From: Gimesia sp.
Lineage (GTDB): Bacteria > Planctomycetota > Planctomycetia > Planctomycetales > Planctomycetaceae
NCBI GenBank assembly: GCA_002706765.1
Contig: PAJV01000043.1
Span: forward strand, 1-35,647
Length of the DNA: 35,647 nt
Direction: 5' to 3'
Part shown: one piece after another, positions 23,854-32,452 of the stretch
Layout: every line of letters begins with the position of its first letter
How positions within the stretch are numbered: position 1 is the stretch's first letter
Program-made: the position numbers and the translations under genes
The notes under the pieces: generated by a model
The model's input: the letters and a program-made list of their open reading frames with translations, nothing else
Told to the model about the DNA's origin: nothing
The model's database searches: none

Positions 23854-25296
23854 ATGGACAAGAAAATAAAAAATATTTCATACTTGAAACTGTTGACCAT
23901 TCCCAAGAATAGTAAGTTCTATGATCGACTGGACAAGGAACGAGGCAATTCACTCTTCCATAAACGACTTGTGTTCAGCCATCTGGGTTATTGTGATCGA
24001 GTTGGCAGGGCTGTTTCAAAAAGTAGAATTGCTGATGAAACTGGACTGTCACCCAGAACTGTAAATAAATCACTCAGCTCTCTGGGATCAATGATTATTA
24101 GCAATCAAAATAGATGGTCCCCGATCACTCCAGATTCTGACTGGTTTGGGTTGCTCCCAAAACCAGATGGCGATCACTGGCTTGACAAATTCCAGTACAT
24201 CAAGTTGTACCTGCCTCGAAAGGGGGCGTCGTTCAAATACGACAAATTAACCAAACGTTTCGGTCTAACTCATTCTGCTGTCTACTCACAGCTAATAAGT
24301 CTTTCTGGTAGATCGTCATCAGTGTTCACAACTGAAACAGGGCTCAGCTCTTTGCTAAACGGAATCAACCGAAAAACAATCGGAACTGTCCTCAACGATC
24401 TCGATCACATCGGTCTTATTAACCGGGAGAAAGTTGGTAATCGAATCAGGGTCCAATTATTACCTTTGACTGACAATCACCTCAGTTTATTCCGACCAAT
24501 TCCAGAGGGCGAAAAAATCGCAGTCAAAGCTCCGAAGCCCCCAGCAGATCCTAATAACTATGAATTTAAAGGTGATGTCTACGACGAATGGCGGAAGCTC
24601 TGTCAGGGACTGATGGCACAAAGCCACGCTGAAAAAGCCATCGAAATCTCTGTTGAACTCATGGAAAGCTATGACTGCTTTCATGAATTCTTATTAAACA
24701 CAAAAAAATGGCACGAGGATAACCGGAAGAAGGGCAAGGTCACCAGAGGTAATTTCGGAGGATTTCTGGTCAGTCGTTATTCAGGAAAACTAAAGAAATG
24801 CAGAGAAGACGAAGCCGAAGAAAAGAGAATACAAGAACTTCATGATCACTGGGATTCAGATGAGTATCAAGCACGAGTCGAAGCCGAGCAGGAAGCTGCT
24901 GCGGCTGATCCCTTACACAAAAAACATATCTTTGATGTCGAAAGCATTACTTCGAGGGTGTGTTTTGATCCAGACAATATCCGTAATAACTATCAGGAGG
25001 CACAACGACTCATTGACGAATTTCAAAGACACATCAAACATCAAATCCTCATTATGGGCGATGATCTAAATGATATTGATGCGAGAAATCTAAGATTAGA
25101 GTCAACCAATATTGCCAAGAAATATCTTTGTCATGCTCTTACGCCATTCAACGATCACTATAATTCTGATTCACGGATACCAGAAATTGAATTTATAAAT
25201 ACTATCAATAAGATTCTAAAAAAGCTTGAAATCGATGAATTCAAATGGTTGAGCAAAAAAGGAAACGTGAATGAGCAGCCAAGCACAAGTTCTTAG
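23854..25296 (+). CDS. Winged-helix replication-initiator candidate (480 aa)
   Basis: 480 aa; GAAAGG 6 bases ahead of ATG. Two winged-helix-like regions are visible: residues about 40-85 (SKSRIADETGLSPRTVNKSL) and about 128-200 (KLTKRFGLTHSAVYSQL; later INRKTIGTVLNDLDHIGLIN and a beta wing VGNRIRVQLLP). The rest is charged helix (KKCREDEAEEKRIQEL...). Two tandem winged helices plus upstream iterons is the architecture of iteron-type Rep proteins; no specific Rep family is recognised, so a transcriptional regulator is the alternative. It heads a run of small plus-strand genes, the first of which overlaps its 3' end by 26 bases. Confidence 0.65.
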   Translation: MDKKIKNISYLKLLTIPKNSKFYDRLDKERGNSLFHKRLVFSHLGYCDRVGRAVSKSRIADETGLSPRTVNKSLSSLGSMIISNQNRWSPITPDSDWFGLLPKPDGDHWLDKFQYIKLYLPRKGASFKYDKLTKRFGLTHSAVYSQLISLSGRSSSVFTTETGLSSLLNGINRKTIGTVLNDLDHIGLINREKVGNRIRVQLLPLTDNHLSLFRPIPEGEKIAVKAPKPPADPNNYEFKGDVYDEWRKLCQGLMAQSHAEKAIEISVELMESYDCFHEFLLNTKKWHEDNRKKGKVTRGNFGGFLVSRYSGKLKKCREDEAEEKRIQELHDHWDSDEYQARVEAEQEAAAADPLHKKHIFDVESITSRVCFDPDNIRNNYQEAQRLIDEFQRHIKHQILIMGDDLNDIDARNLRLESTNIAKKYLCHALTPFNDHYNSDSRIPEIEFINTINKILKKLEIDEFKWLSKKGNVNEQPSTSS

Positions 25297-25570
25297 GGAT
25301 GGAATTATTGAAATCCAGACAGGCGATGATGATTACCTGATTCTTACCATGGATGAAGCCCGGACATTTCAGATTGAAATCAATCATACTCTGCTCTCAA
25401 TATATTCTGAGGATCAGGCTGATCTTGAAAACCAGAATCCAATAGTTGTAAATGATGTGTTTTTATCGATTGAGGATGCAGAACAACTCGCATCAAAACT
25501 TGATGTTTTGCTCAGCAATGAGAGCAGAGAACCGGAACAGAGAATCGACTGGATCAGAGTAGGATATTAA
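25271..25570 (+). CDS. Hypothetical protein, 99 aa
   Basis: ATG lies inside the end of the initiator gene (26-base overlap) with AAAGGAAAC just ahead, indicating translational coupling. Acidic, soluble (IEIQTGDDDYLILTMDEART, later VFLSIEDAEQLASKLDVLLS). No family recognised. The overlap suggests it works with the initiator. Confidence 0.65.
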   Translation: MSSQAQVLRDGIIEIQTGDDDYLILTMDEARTFQIEINHTLLSIYSEDQADLENQNPIVVNDVFLSIEDAEQLASKLDVLLSNESREPEQRIDWIRVGY

Positions 25571-25604
25571 AATCGGAAAATGATTTCTGCTGCGTAAATA
25601 ATGT

Positions 25605-25949
25605 ATGCAGCAAAATTCACTTTATAATACTGTTAAATGGCAGTGTACCCGAGAACGTATTTATCAGCGTGATCATGGGCTTTGTCAGCTTTGCGGAAAA
25701 CCCGGAATCGACACACATCATCTACGTTACGATCAGGGATTCTTCAATGAAGATTGGCTCATTCTGGTGTGCCGTCGCTGTCATGATATATGGCAGGGGA
25801 AATCTCCAAATCACATCGACGATGAGAATGATTTGAAACCGGTTTTGAATCGAATTTCAGAAATTTCCAGAGCACTCGATGGGCTTGTGTGCGTGTATGA
25901 TTTTTCTGGTGGGGGTCATAAATGGATTCCCCACCCGAAAACGCTATAA
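25605..25949 (+). CDS. HNH-type nuclease-like zinc protein (114 aa)
   Basis: Cys27-x2-Cys30, His38-His39 and Cys56-x2-Cys59-His60 make a treble-clef HNH pattern (CQLCGKPGIDTHHL ... VCRRCHDIW). The preceding helix RERIYQRDHGLC is typical of HNH proteins. The second conserved Asn/His of the catalytic motif is not clear: the spacing HHL-x16-C is short and the final residues read RRCHDIW, so activity is likely but not assured. The ribosome-binding site is poor. It lies in the run of small genes behind the initiator. Confidence 0.7.
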   Translation: MQQNSLYNTVKWQCTRERIYQRDHGLCQLCGKPGIDTHHLRYDQGFFNEDWLILVCRRCHDIWQGKSPNHIDDENDLKPVLNRISEISRALDGLVCVYDFSGGGHKWIPHPKTL

Positions 25950-26006
25950 TTTGATTAGCATCTCATTCTCAGGAACTGAACTGTCAGCCCAACAGGGAGA
26001 ACAGAA

Positions 26007-26273
26007 ATGTTAGAAGGAATTCCAGATGACAATCAGGAGATTTTAAACCAGCTACATTCGGATGTGTTTCTACAGCGAATGAAAGATCATTTAGATGGTG
26101 GAACTAATTTGAATGAAAATGATGCGTCTGATCTAAACGAAACAGTTCGACGCCTACTCGTGCAAGATGCATCTCCCTCTATTGATACCGAAGACATTCA
26201 AAGGCTTCTGAAAGATGATGATATATCTCAAGCTATAGCCAGCCTCATCAAATCCCAGAACAAGGAAACATAG
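26007..26273 (+). CDS. Hypothetical protein, 88 aa
   Basis: GGGAG 7-8 bases before ATG. Very acidic, helical (MLEGIPDDNQEILNQLHSD, later SIDTEDIQRLLKDDD). No family recognised. Thirteen bases before the next gene, so one operon. Acidic small proteins in such positions are often antitoxins, immunity proteins or DNA mimics; nothing specific supports a choice. Confidence 0.55.
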   Translation: MLEGIPDDNQEILNQLHSDVFLQRMKDHLDGGTNLNENDASDLNETVRRLLVQDASPSIDTEDIQRLLKDDDISQAIASLIKSQNKET

Positions 26274-26286
26274 AAACGCTTTGCTG

Positions 26287-26856
26287 ATGAAAAAGCAAAT
26301 CCACGATTTCGACGACTATTCCGAATTCATGACGAAACAGCTTCGCTCGCTCCGTCATTTTGAACGATGCTTGTTTTCTGTCTGGTGTGCTGATCGCCTG
26401 CTGGCATCACATGCTGATCTCCTCGAAGAAAATCTGTCAGAACAAGACCTTCGAACATCGCAGGTGATAGTGAATGACCTTTGGGATTCATTGTTGGGCG
26501 ACATGATCCCTGAAAAAGATCAACTGAACGCCCTCGACATGGATTTCATGGGCAACAGTGACGAATGGTCTGCTCCGATGAGAGAGATTCATCCCATTGC
26601 ATCTATCGTGAAGCAGAGTGTCGGGATGTGCATTGTGTGTTGTCGCAGAAACGATGTGGGATTGGCTCAGACAATCGCTCAATTAGTGATGGATAGCATT
26701 GAATATAATCTCGAAGAGAATGATCCCAGTTCTTCGCCTGACACCCTGTTCGAACATCCGCAGATTCAGCACAAACTTGAAGCTCAATTGGCTATGGTGA
26801 AGCACCTGAGAGGAGAGTATGAACTGGATTCGAGGTTGAGAATGATGTTTCTTTGA
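26287..26856 (+). CDS. DUF416-like protein (189 aa)
   Basis: Start taken at ATG 26,287 (TTG at 26,281 is possible and slightly better placed relative to AAGGAA). Helical protein with LRHFERCLFSVWCADRLLAS, which resembles the 'L..FA.WCAERLLP' signature of the DUF416/YjaG family, and length fits (about 190 aa). Function of that family is not established; members occur both in core genomes and next to toxin genes. Last of the plus-strand run. Confidence 0.5.
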   Translation: MKKQIHDFDDYSEFMTKQLRSLRHFERCLFSVWCADRLLASHADLLEENLSEQDLRTSQVIVNDLWDSLLGDMIPEKDQLNALDMDFMGNSDEWSAPMREIHPIASIVKQSVGMCIVCCRRNDVGLAQTIAQLVMDSIEYNLEENDPSSSPDTLFEHPQIQHKLEAQLAMVKHLRGEYELDSRLRMMFL

Positions 26857-26997
26857 GGTGGTGGTATTCAACCGACCATTGCCTCAACTTGATTTGCTAT
26901 TATTCACAGATGGTATTGATATTCAAAGAGACCATTGGAATTGATTGGTGGGCTCATTTCTGAATTTGTTATGAAATTTATATTTCGTAGAAGATCA

Positions 26998-28200
26998 TTA
27001 GGGGCACTCGGAAAGTCGGAATGCTGAAACTACTTCTTGTTTAATTAACCCTTTATGACCACATCTGGATGGAGCAACTGCACGATTTCGGATTTTGTCC
27101 TCGAATGAGTCAAACAGAATGAAACCGAGATCAGTCAGAATCTCATTCAACACTTTCCATGTGACAATCCGTTTCCCCCCGATTAAGTTATCGCCACAGA
27201 CAACTACTAAAGTTCCTCCAGAATTCATAGATTTTTTTGTAGCAGAAAATGCATTTTCCATACGCTGTAAGTAAGTGTGGACGATAACGGCGAGTTCTCT
27301 CTTATGCTGTTCCAAATACAAGAGCTGTGGAACACGTTTTCTATGAATCTCGGCTCTTTCAGAGTTTATGACGGTCGAGTCCAAGCCACGCTCGGAGCCT
27401 ATAAACTTATCTCTAATGTTTTTAACCGAGAAAGGTATAAGTTTCTCAAGTAGATATAGCTCTAATTTCGAGTTTCTAAAATAGTCCTGAGCATTGATAT
27501 AGGGAGGAGATGTAATAGCATGAGAGCATTTTCCTTCCATGTTACGAATTCTATCACTATTTCCTATGTCACAGGTAATAACCTTTCCTTTTACTGATCT
27601 CCGAGTACCGTATAAAGTGCTCAGATCATTTAGGAGAGATGTAATGATAGGAGCTGGCGAATAATGTTTTCCTCGACGGCGTTTTCTCGCAGTTTTTGAG
27701 ATAAATGGCTTTGGACTTCTTTGGTCTGCTTTCGAACAAAGCCTTGCAGCAAGGCCGATTGATAGCAAAACTGCCCTTCCTGATTTCGACGAATGTAGAT
27801 TACGCTCATATGCAATTGCTCGAATAGATTCGAGTTTTTCAAGCGTTGCAGGTGTAAACCAGTAATTCTTCATATCCCAATCAATAGGGAGCAATTTATG
27901 TCTTTCGGAATCTCGGAGTATCCCATTGAGTAAATCATGTGCTCTCTTCGGATCGAATCCTTCTACTTTGACACTAGAAAGTAATACCCCAAATGGGTTA
28001 ATGTCTACGCCTGTCACTTGAATATTATGAGCCATTGCTGCACGCAATACCGCTCCTGAACCACAAAATGGATCAAGCACATGAGTTGCATTTGTTGCGT
28101 ACTTAGAAACCAGTCGATCTGCAAGGTGGGAGATCATCTTGGCTGGGTATCTATCGATGCGAGTCGGTAGAGGTATCATCAAGGCTGATGAATTAACCAT
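26998..28200 (-). CDS. DNA amino-methyltransferase (N4/N6 type), last gene of the TIR-ATPase operon
   Basis: 400 aa. RYPAKMISHLADRL leads into AdoMet motif I D43-PFCGSG49; catalytic motif IV is S231-PPY234 (TSPPY), and the C-terminal part has the VVVCGDN strand of this class. This 'RYPAK...DPFCGSG' subgroup methylates adenine N6 or cytosine N4 in specific sites. The N-terminus overlaps the preceding gene by 22 bases, so it is translated with it. No restriction nuclease sits in this operon, so the methyl mark may serve as the self-signal for the TIR-ATPase (inference), or it may be a target-modifying effector. Confidence 0.88.
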   Translation of the reverse strand: MVNSSALMIPLPTRIDRYPAKMISHLADRLVSKYATNATHVLDPFCGSGAVLRAAMAHNIQVTGVDINPFGVLLSSVKVEGFDPKRAHDLLNGILRDSERHKLLPIDWDMKNYWFTPATLEKLESIRAIAYERNLHSSKSGRAVLLSIGLAARLCSKADQRSPKPFISKTARKRRRGKHYSPAPIITSLLNDLSTLYGTRRSVKGKVITCDIGNSDRIRNMEGKCSHAITSPPYINAQDYFRNSKLELYLLEKLIPFSVKNIRDKFIGSERGLDSTVINSERAEIHRKRVPQLLYLEQHKRELAVIVHTYLQRMENAFSATKKSMNSGGTLVVVCGDNLIGGKRIVTWKVLNEILTDLGFILFDSFEDKIRNRAVAPSRCGHKGLIKQEVVSAFRLSECP

Positions 28201-29120
28201 GTTGCACCAACTCCACGAGAATAGTAACTGTGATTATGACGAAGTGCCCTTGAATATATCACTGCTGGAGGATCAATACACTGTCGAATATAAAGATATG
28301 CACCAATTGTTTGAGGTTTGGTGCCTAAAGGACATAAAGCCCGACTAAATTCAGATCTCTCTGTAGGGTGACCAAGTACAGTTGATAACATGGATATCGA
28401 TGATTCTGGATCTAAAGAATCAGTTTTTTCCATAGAAAACTGACCAATCGTAGACAAGAGGTTAGCATTGAGTTTCTCTGTTCGTCCTGACCATTCAGGT
28501 TTAAATGGTGGCTCAGGTATAATTACTGTCGTTTTTTTGGGTTGTAAAAGCTCATAGGTCGCAAAAGCTCTGTCACCTTCGTAGCCAAGAAACATTACAG
28601 CATGTAATGGTCTACTTGGATTTGGAGATGGCGAAAAACCCGGTAACTGTTGCACTGATGATCCACCGAAAGAAAGTGGAAGAAATCCTTCGATTTCATA
28701 ATCAGCAGGCTCTGAATAAATAATCCACAGTCTATCCCAGCATTCGCAATCGTCAAGCCATCGTAATAATAGCAAAAGGTGTCTCTTGGTTAATACGGAC
28801 ACATCTACAATGATGGGGTTGTCGCCATGGCTATCAATAGTAGACCGAAGATGATGTCGTTGTTGGTCAAAGTTTTTGGTTACTTGATTTTCTTCAAACG
28901 AAAAGTCTAAAGTTGAACAACGAGGCTCTAGCTCAGATATTATTTCTTTACGATGTTTTTCCCCAAGATCATTTGTGTCCGAATAATGTAATAATAATGT
29001 CTTAGATGGTGACCATTCACCGAGACGTGAAATCATTCCTTTAGACCGCTCCTCGTGACTTGCACAGACTATAAGCAGACTTGACTCGGGCAGTAGTTGG
29101 GGGGCGAATATTAGTTTCAT
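28179..29120 (-). CDS. Unrecognised 313-aa protein between TIR-ATPase and methyltransferase
   Basis: 313 aa; ATG overlaps the upstream stop (ATGA), and its own end overlaps the methyltransferase start. It opens with a Rossmann-like strand-loop, LLIVCASHEERSKGMISRL, where an EERS motif follows the first strand. Further conserved-looking parts are IIVDVSVLTKRHLLLLLRWL, IIYSEPADY and PLSFGGSSVQQLPGF, then VMFLGYEGDRAFATYEL. Alternating alpha/beta throughout, no membrane segment. The pattern suggests two Rossmann-like halves, perhaps nucleotide or nicotinamide-derivative binding, as in CARF/SLOG-type sensors; this is fold-level guessing. Strict overlaps on both sides make it an obligatory partner of the operon. 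Confidence 0.75.
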   Translation of the reverse strand: MKLIFAPQLLPESSLLIVCASHEERSKGMISRLGEWSPSKTLLLHYSDTNDLGEKHRKEIISELEPRCSTLDFSFEENQVTKNFDQQRHHLRSTIDSHGDNPIIVDVSVLTKRHLLLLLRWLDDCECWDRLWIIYSEPADYEIEGFLPLSFGGSSVQQLPGFSPSPNPSRPLHAVMFLGYEGDRAFATYELLQPKKTTVIIPEPPFKPEWSGRTEKLNANLLSTIGQFSMEKTDSLDPESSISMLSTVLGHPTERSEFSRALCPLGTKPQTIGAYLYIRQCIDPPAVIYSRALRHNHSYYSRGVGATWLIHQP

Positions 29121-31411
29121 TCGTCTTCATCCTTAAACAACGTCCCTTGTTGCTCGTTCGACTTTTTCTCCTTCTTGTTTTTCTTCTTTCCAATTACTCG
29201 TTCTATAATTTCTAACTTTGTTTTTCTTCGATCGTTTGACGAAAGAAGTCCCGCTAATTCACTACATAAAAATGGAGTTGTCCAGCGAAGTCGAGGGCTG
29301 ATTTGCAAAGTAGGAGCATAGATTCTAGCAATATTAATCTCGACAGGTTGTGGATCTTCCACATGTTTTGGTCGTATTCCGGGACGCCCTTCCACAGTTT
29401 GGAAAACGCCTTCTTTAACCCCAGTATGAATCAATCTTTTTAGTAAAGTAAATTGGTCGTTGGAAAGTAATTCGGGATCTCGAATCGCTATCCGTCCGGC
29501 TTCTGGTTCGCTTGTGTGTTTGAGAAGTTTTTGCCTTAAACAGTCACCAAGATCCAAAAGGAAATATTTCAACGATTCTCCTAACTCCTCAACATTCTTA
29601 CTTAACATAGATAAATTATGATCAGATACAATATAAACGGCCTCAGTCTGATGCTTCGATGCAATTGGATCAACATTGGGATCGCTGTTTTGTTTCAGAT
29701 GATATGCCATCCCGACGATTTCTTGAAAATACCGGATTACACCAGAGCTCACAAAAGCAAGATCTCTATGACCACTGAAACGTTTCTTTGTCCTTCTCCC
29801 CGGTGTTCCATAAAGGTATCGATAGATTGCTGCCTCTCGATAGTAGCTGATTTGTGCTTTTTGCTTCTGTGGAGTCAATCCATTGAATTCATCAATGCCA
29901 ATTCGGTGTAATGTGAGAATTTCTTCTAGCTGGTTCTCATAGGATAGTTCCTGTGAATCATCGGCTGGCAGCAACTCTGAGAGCCCCAACTCCTTCATTT
30001 TGTGGCTGCTCAGTGTTCTTCTCACCATATTATCCAGTAACTTTAGATAGCGTCCAAAATCTTCATCGTCTTCTACAGAATAGATGAGAGGTATCCGTGT
30101 ATAATCATGCTTCTCCTGCAATTCTTGACCAGCGTTAGTAGCTGATGTCTCAATTGTCCCAGCTTTTCGGGCAACCTTCACTGAGAAATCAGGAGGACCG
30201 AATTTGACTAAGCTATTTACAACAAGTTTTTGATAATCAAGTAGATTTTCATATTCATCCAACAATATGGTAAATTGCGATTTTTTGAGAATTGTTACAT
30301 GCCTTCGGACAAGAGAAACAACTCTTTTGAACAATTTGATATCTACATGTGTAAATGGAACACGTGGTGATTCTCGATAGATAAACTTACGACGTATGAA
30401 ATCCGAAAGGGCTTCATGCATTTTTGCGAAATGGTCAAGTAACTCATCGCAATCAATAAGCCGCTCTGAACTACCACAAACACATTTCACAAGAGAGGTA
30501 GCAAGATCTGACTGAGAATTAGAATCAAGACTTATATGTCCCTCATTCATACATGCTATGATTTCTGAAATTAAACTCTCAATGATACAAAGATAAAATT
30601 CTTGTGAGAATAAATCGGAAAGTTGAATTATATCAGTCTTGTCGACTTCATCTTTCAAATGACCATCAGTTGTATTAAATCCCGCATTGCAGATTGCACC
30701 TCTACCGAGACGTATAAAAATCCCAAATAGCTCAGCAAGTCCTTTTTTGCTGCGTAATTGTAAGTCTGGTGTCATGGTACGGGCTGCAAGGATGCGAGCT
30801 CTAAGCGAAAGAAGTAGCATTGTCTTTCCAGTACCTCGTGAACCTTCCAAAAAACAGGGCAACATTTCCTCCCAGTTAGAAAAAGTCCCTGAGACCGGAG
30901 GCGAGAATGCCTGTGCCATTAAAACCGGCATTTCTTCGAAATATTCTGCTCGAACTCTCCAGAATGGGTTGGTTGAGTTTTCACTTAGTGCCTCACCAAC
31001 CACTGATGTTGCGGACGGAGCAGATACAATCTCGCTACAAAGTCGTTGAAGGGTGCTTTTGTACTGGGAAGGATCTAACGATCCATATGTCTTAGGCCCA
31101 AGAAGAGGAGGAAGAGTAGCATTGCCAACCTTCACTACAATAACCTTCCCTCCATCCTGAGCAGTTTCGTTCCATACGGCAGCATTGATTTCTTTTCGTT
31201 GCCACACAGCCGATTCAGTATGTTCTGAGAATATTATCAAAACAGTGTGTGCATCAGCAATTGCTTCATTCATAAAGTCAATAGTATCATCGCCGAGTGT
31301 AAGCTCTTTTAGGTCTATGCGAATATCATGCCCCACATCTTTCAGATCGTTATATAGTCGATCTGCTATATCTGAATCATGTCCAGTATGTGAGATAAAA
31401 ATGTGCTTCAC
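29117..31411 (-). CDS. TIR domain fused to ORC/CDC6-like AAA ATPase
   Basis: 764 aa with a GTG start (31,409-31,411); ribosome-binding site weak. Residues 1-130 are a TIR domain (MKHIFISHTGHDSDIADRLY, then VLIIFSEHTESAVWQRKEI); Glu74, four residues after Trp70, sits where NADase TIRs have the catalytic Glu. Residues about 145-480 are a P-loop ATPase: Walker A G190-SRGTGK196-T, Walker B LLDEYE (383-388), the DEYENLL form seen in ORC/CDC6-family AAA proteins of defence loci. The C-terminal 250 residues include a winged-helix-like part (LLSNDQFTLLKRLIHTGVKEG) and end in a Lys-rich tail. Expected function (inference): the ATPase senses invasion, perhaps DNA, and switches on TIR cleavage of NAD+, giving depletion or an ADP-ribose-type signal. 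The stop overlaps the next ATG. Confidence 0.85.
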   Translation of the reverse strand: MKHIFISHTGHDSDIADRLYNDLKDVGHDIRIDLKELTLGDDTIDFMNEAIADAHTVLIIFSEHTESAVWQRKEINAAVWNETAQDGGKVIVVKVGNATLPPLLGPKTYGSLDPSQYKSTLQRLCSEIVSAPSATSVVGEALSENSTNPFWRVRAEYFEEMPVLMAQAFSPPVSGTFSNWEEMLPCFLEGSRGTGKTMLLLSLRARILAARTMTPDLQLRSKKGLAELFGIFIRLGRGAICNAGFNTTDGHLKDEVDKTDIIQLSDLFSQEFYLCIIESLISEIIACMNEGHISLDSNSQSDLATSLVKCVCGSSERLIDCDELLDHFAKMHEALSDFIRRKFIYRESPRVPFTHVDIKLFKRVVSLVRRHVTILKKSQFTILLDEYENLLDYQKLVVNSLVKFGPPDFSVKVARKAGTIETSATNAGQELQEKHDYTRIPLIYSVEDDEDFGRYLKLLDNMVRRTLSSHKMKELGLSELLPADDSQELSYENQLEEILTLHRIGIDEFNGLTPQKQKAQISYYREAAIYRYLYGTPGRRTKKRFSGHRDLAFVSSGVIRYFQEIVGMAYHLKQNSDPNVDPIASKHQTEAVYIVSDHNLSMLSKNVEELGESLKYFLLDLGDCLRQKLLKHTSEPEAGRIAIRDPELLSNDQFTLLKRLIHTGVKEGVFQTVEGRPGIRPKHVEDPQPVEINIARIYAPTLQISPRLRWTTPFLCSELAGLLSSNDRRKTKLEIIERVIGKKKNKKEKKSNEQQGTLFKDEDE

Positions 31412-31426
31412 TTTAGAGGGCCCACC

Positions 31427-31432
31427 ATTATA
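31427..31432 (-). promoter_or_regulatory. Possible -10 box of the TIR-ATPase operon
   Basis: TATAAT on the minus strand, 15 bases before the GTG start. A transcript from here would have a leader of about 9 bases or be almost leaderless, which would explain the missing ribosome-binding site. No good -35 box at 17 bp, so tentative. Confidence 0.3.
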
Positions 31433-31490
31433 CTAGTTGATATATGGCTATCATTCCGATTTGAACAAGTCTGATATGTTGCAAATATAT

Positions 31491-32333
31491 CTACTGCCAA
31501 TCTTTCTGGAGTGTTACCAAGTCAATGTCTTTCTTCTTTTGAATTGGTAATATTATACGAATTTCGTTCGTGATTTTTTGACTCTTAGTTTCTTCAAATA
31601 TTGCCAGAAGTATTAGGTCAACAATAATATTCGTTTTGATTCCTGTGCCTGCAATTCCACTTCCAATGAGCGGAATATTTAAAGGTTTGCCAGCACAGAT
31701 AGTTCGTGCCTTGCATAACCCTCCACGTAATGATTTATGTAAAGCCAGCGAATCAGCAGATACTTTGAGAGTGGTCGGATCTGTTTTTGTAAGCACTACA
31801 CACAAAAACTTTTGCTCCCCTTGATTAACAGCAGCAGTAGTCCCCACCGGATATTTTACAGTGTTCCCAGACTTAGTGCTCTTTGAATTACTTTTCAGCG
31901 GTTTTACAGCTCGAAGCTCAGTTTGAACTTGCTTATCAAAATCTTCAGTGTTTCCAGCCCAGTATCTCGAAAGCATGACGCCATGCAGGGAATTTGATGC
32001 CACATGCTTTTCATCAACCTTGCTATCGAAATACTCATTTACAGCAATCATGGACCAACCGTCCTGCTTAAACAGGTCTCCGAATAGAATATGTATTTTT
32101 GTGTCGAATCCATTGCTTTTAATTACTAATGAATTTTTTAGGAATCCCGAGAAGAAAAAGCCATTAATTAAAAACCAAATGATCGCCAATACGATGCTTA
32201 ATGAAAGAAATCCAAAGAAAGTTATTTTTTCATCTGCTGTATTTGTAAGAAAATAGTAAGGTTCGAGACCAAGCCATAGTCCACCAGTACATGCCAGCAC
32301 ACTTTCAATGAATTTCGAGAAATTGTTCATCAT
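31491..32333 (-). CDS. thsA: Thoeris ThsA-like protein: two membrane helices plus macro domain
   Basis: 280 aa. Hydrophobic segments at about 11-29 and 37-64 (ITFFGFLSLSIVLAIIWFLI) are followed by a macro domain (about 78-270) with the markers of the ThsA-macro family: G85-DLF88, VNEYFD (98-103), S115-LHG118, YPVGT (161-165) and the ligand-loop IPLIGSG (220-226). In type II Thoeris systems the TM-macro protein binds an ADP-ribose-derived signal (histidine-ADPR) made by a TIR protein and then damages the membrane. Here no classical small ThsB is adjacent; instead a TIR-ATPase lies 79 bases downstream and a TIR-like protein 119 bases upstream, all on one strand. It is either a Thoeris variant using one of these as signal maker, or an accessory effector. 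Confidence 0.82.
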   Translation of the reverse strand: MMNNFSKFIESVLACTGGLWLGLEPYYFLTNTADEKITFFGFLSLSIVLAIIWFLINGFFFSGFLKNSLVIKSNGFDTKIHILFGDLFKQDGWSMIAVNEYFDSKVDEKHVASNSLHGVMLSRYWAGNTEDFDKQVQTELRAVKPLKSNSKSTKSGNTVKYPVGTTAAVNQGEQKFLCVVLTKTDPTTLKVSADSLALHKSLRGGLCKARTICAGKPLNIPLIGSGIAGTGIKTNIIVDLILLAIFEETKSQKITNEIRIILPIQKKKDIDLVTLQKDWQ

Positions 32334-32452
32334 TTCGACTCAATCTCTTCGCACATTAATGTGGAAGCAGAATTTTGAACTAGATGTTAAGGGTTGGAAT
32401 CTGAAAACGGCTGATAACTAGATCGCCAAGTTATTATACAGGACAAGTATTG

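Noticed and set aside
31185-31436. 83-codon plus-strand frame opposite the TIR domain
   Set aside because: Ser-rich antisense shadow of the TIR coding sequence.
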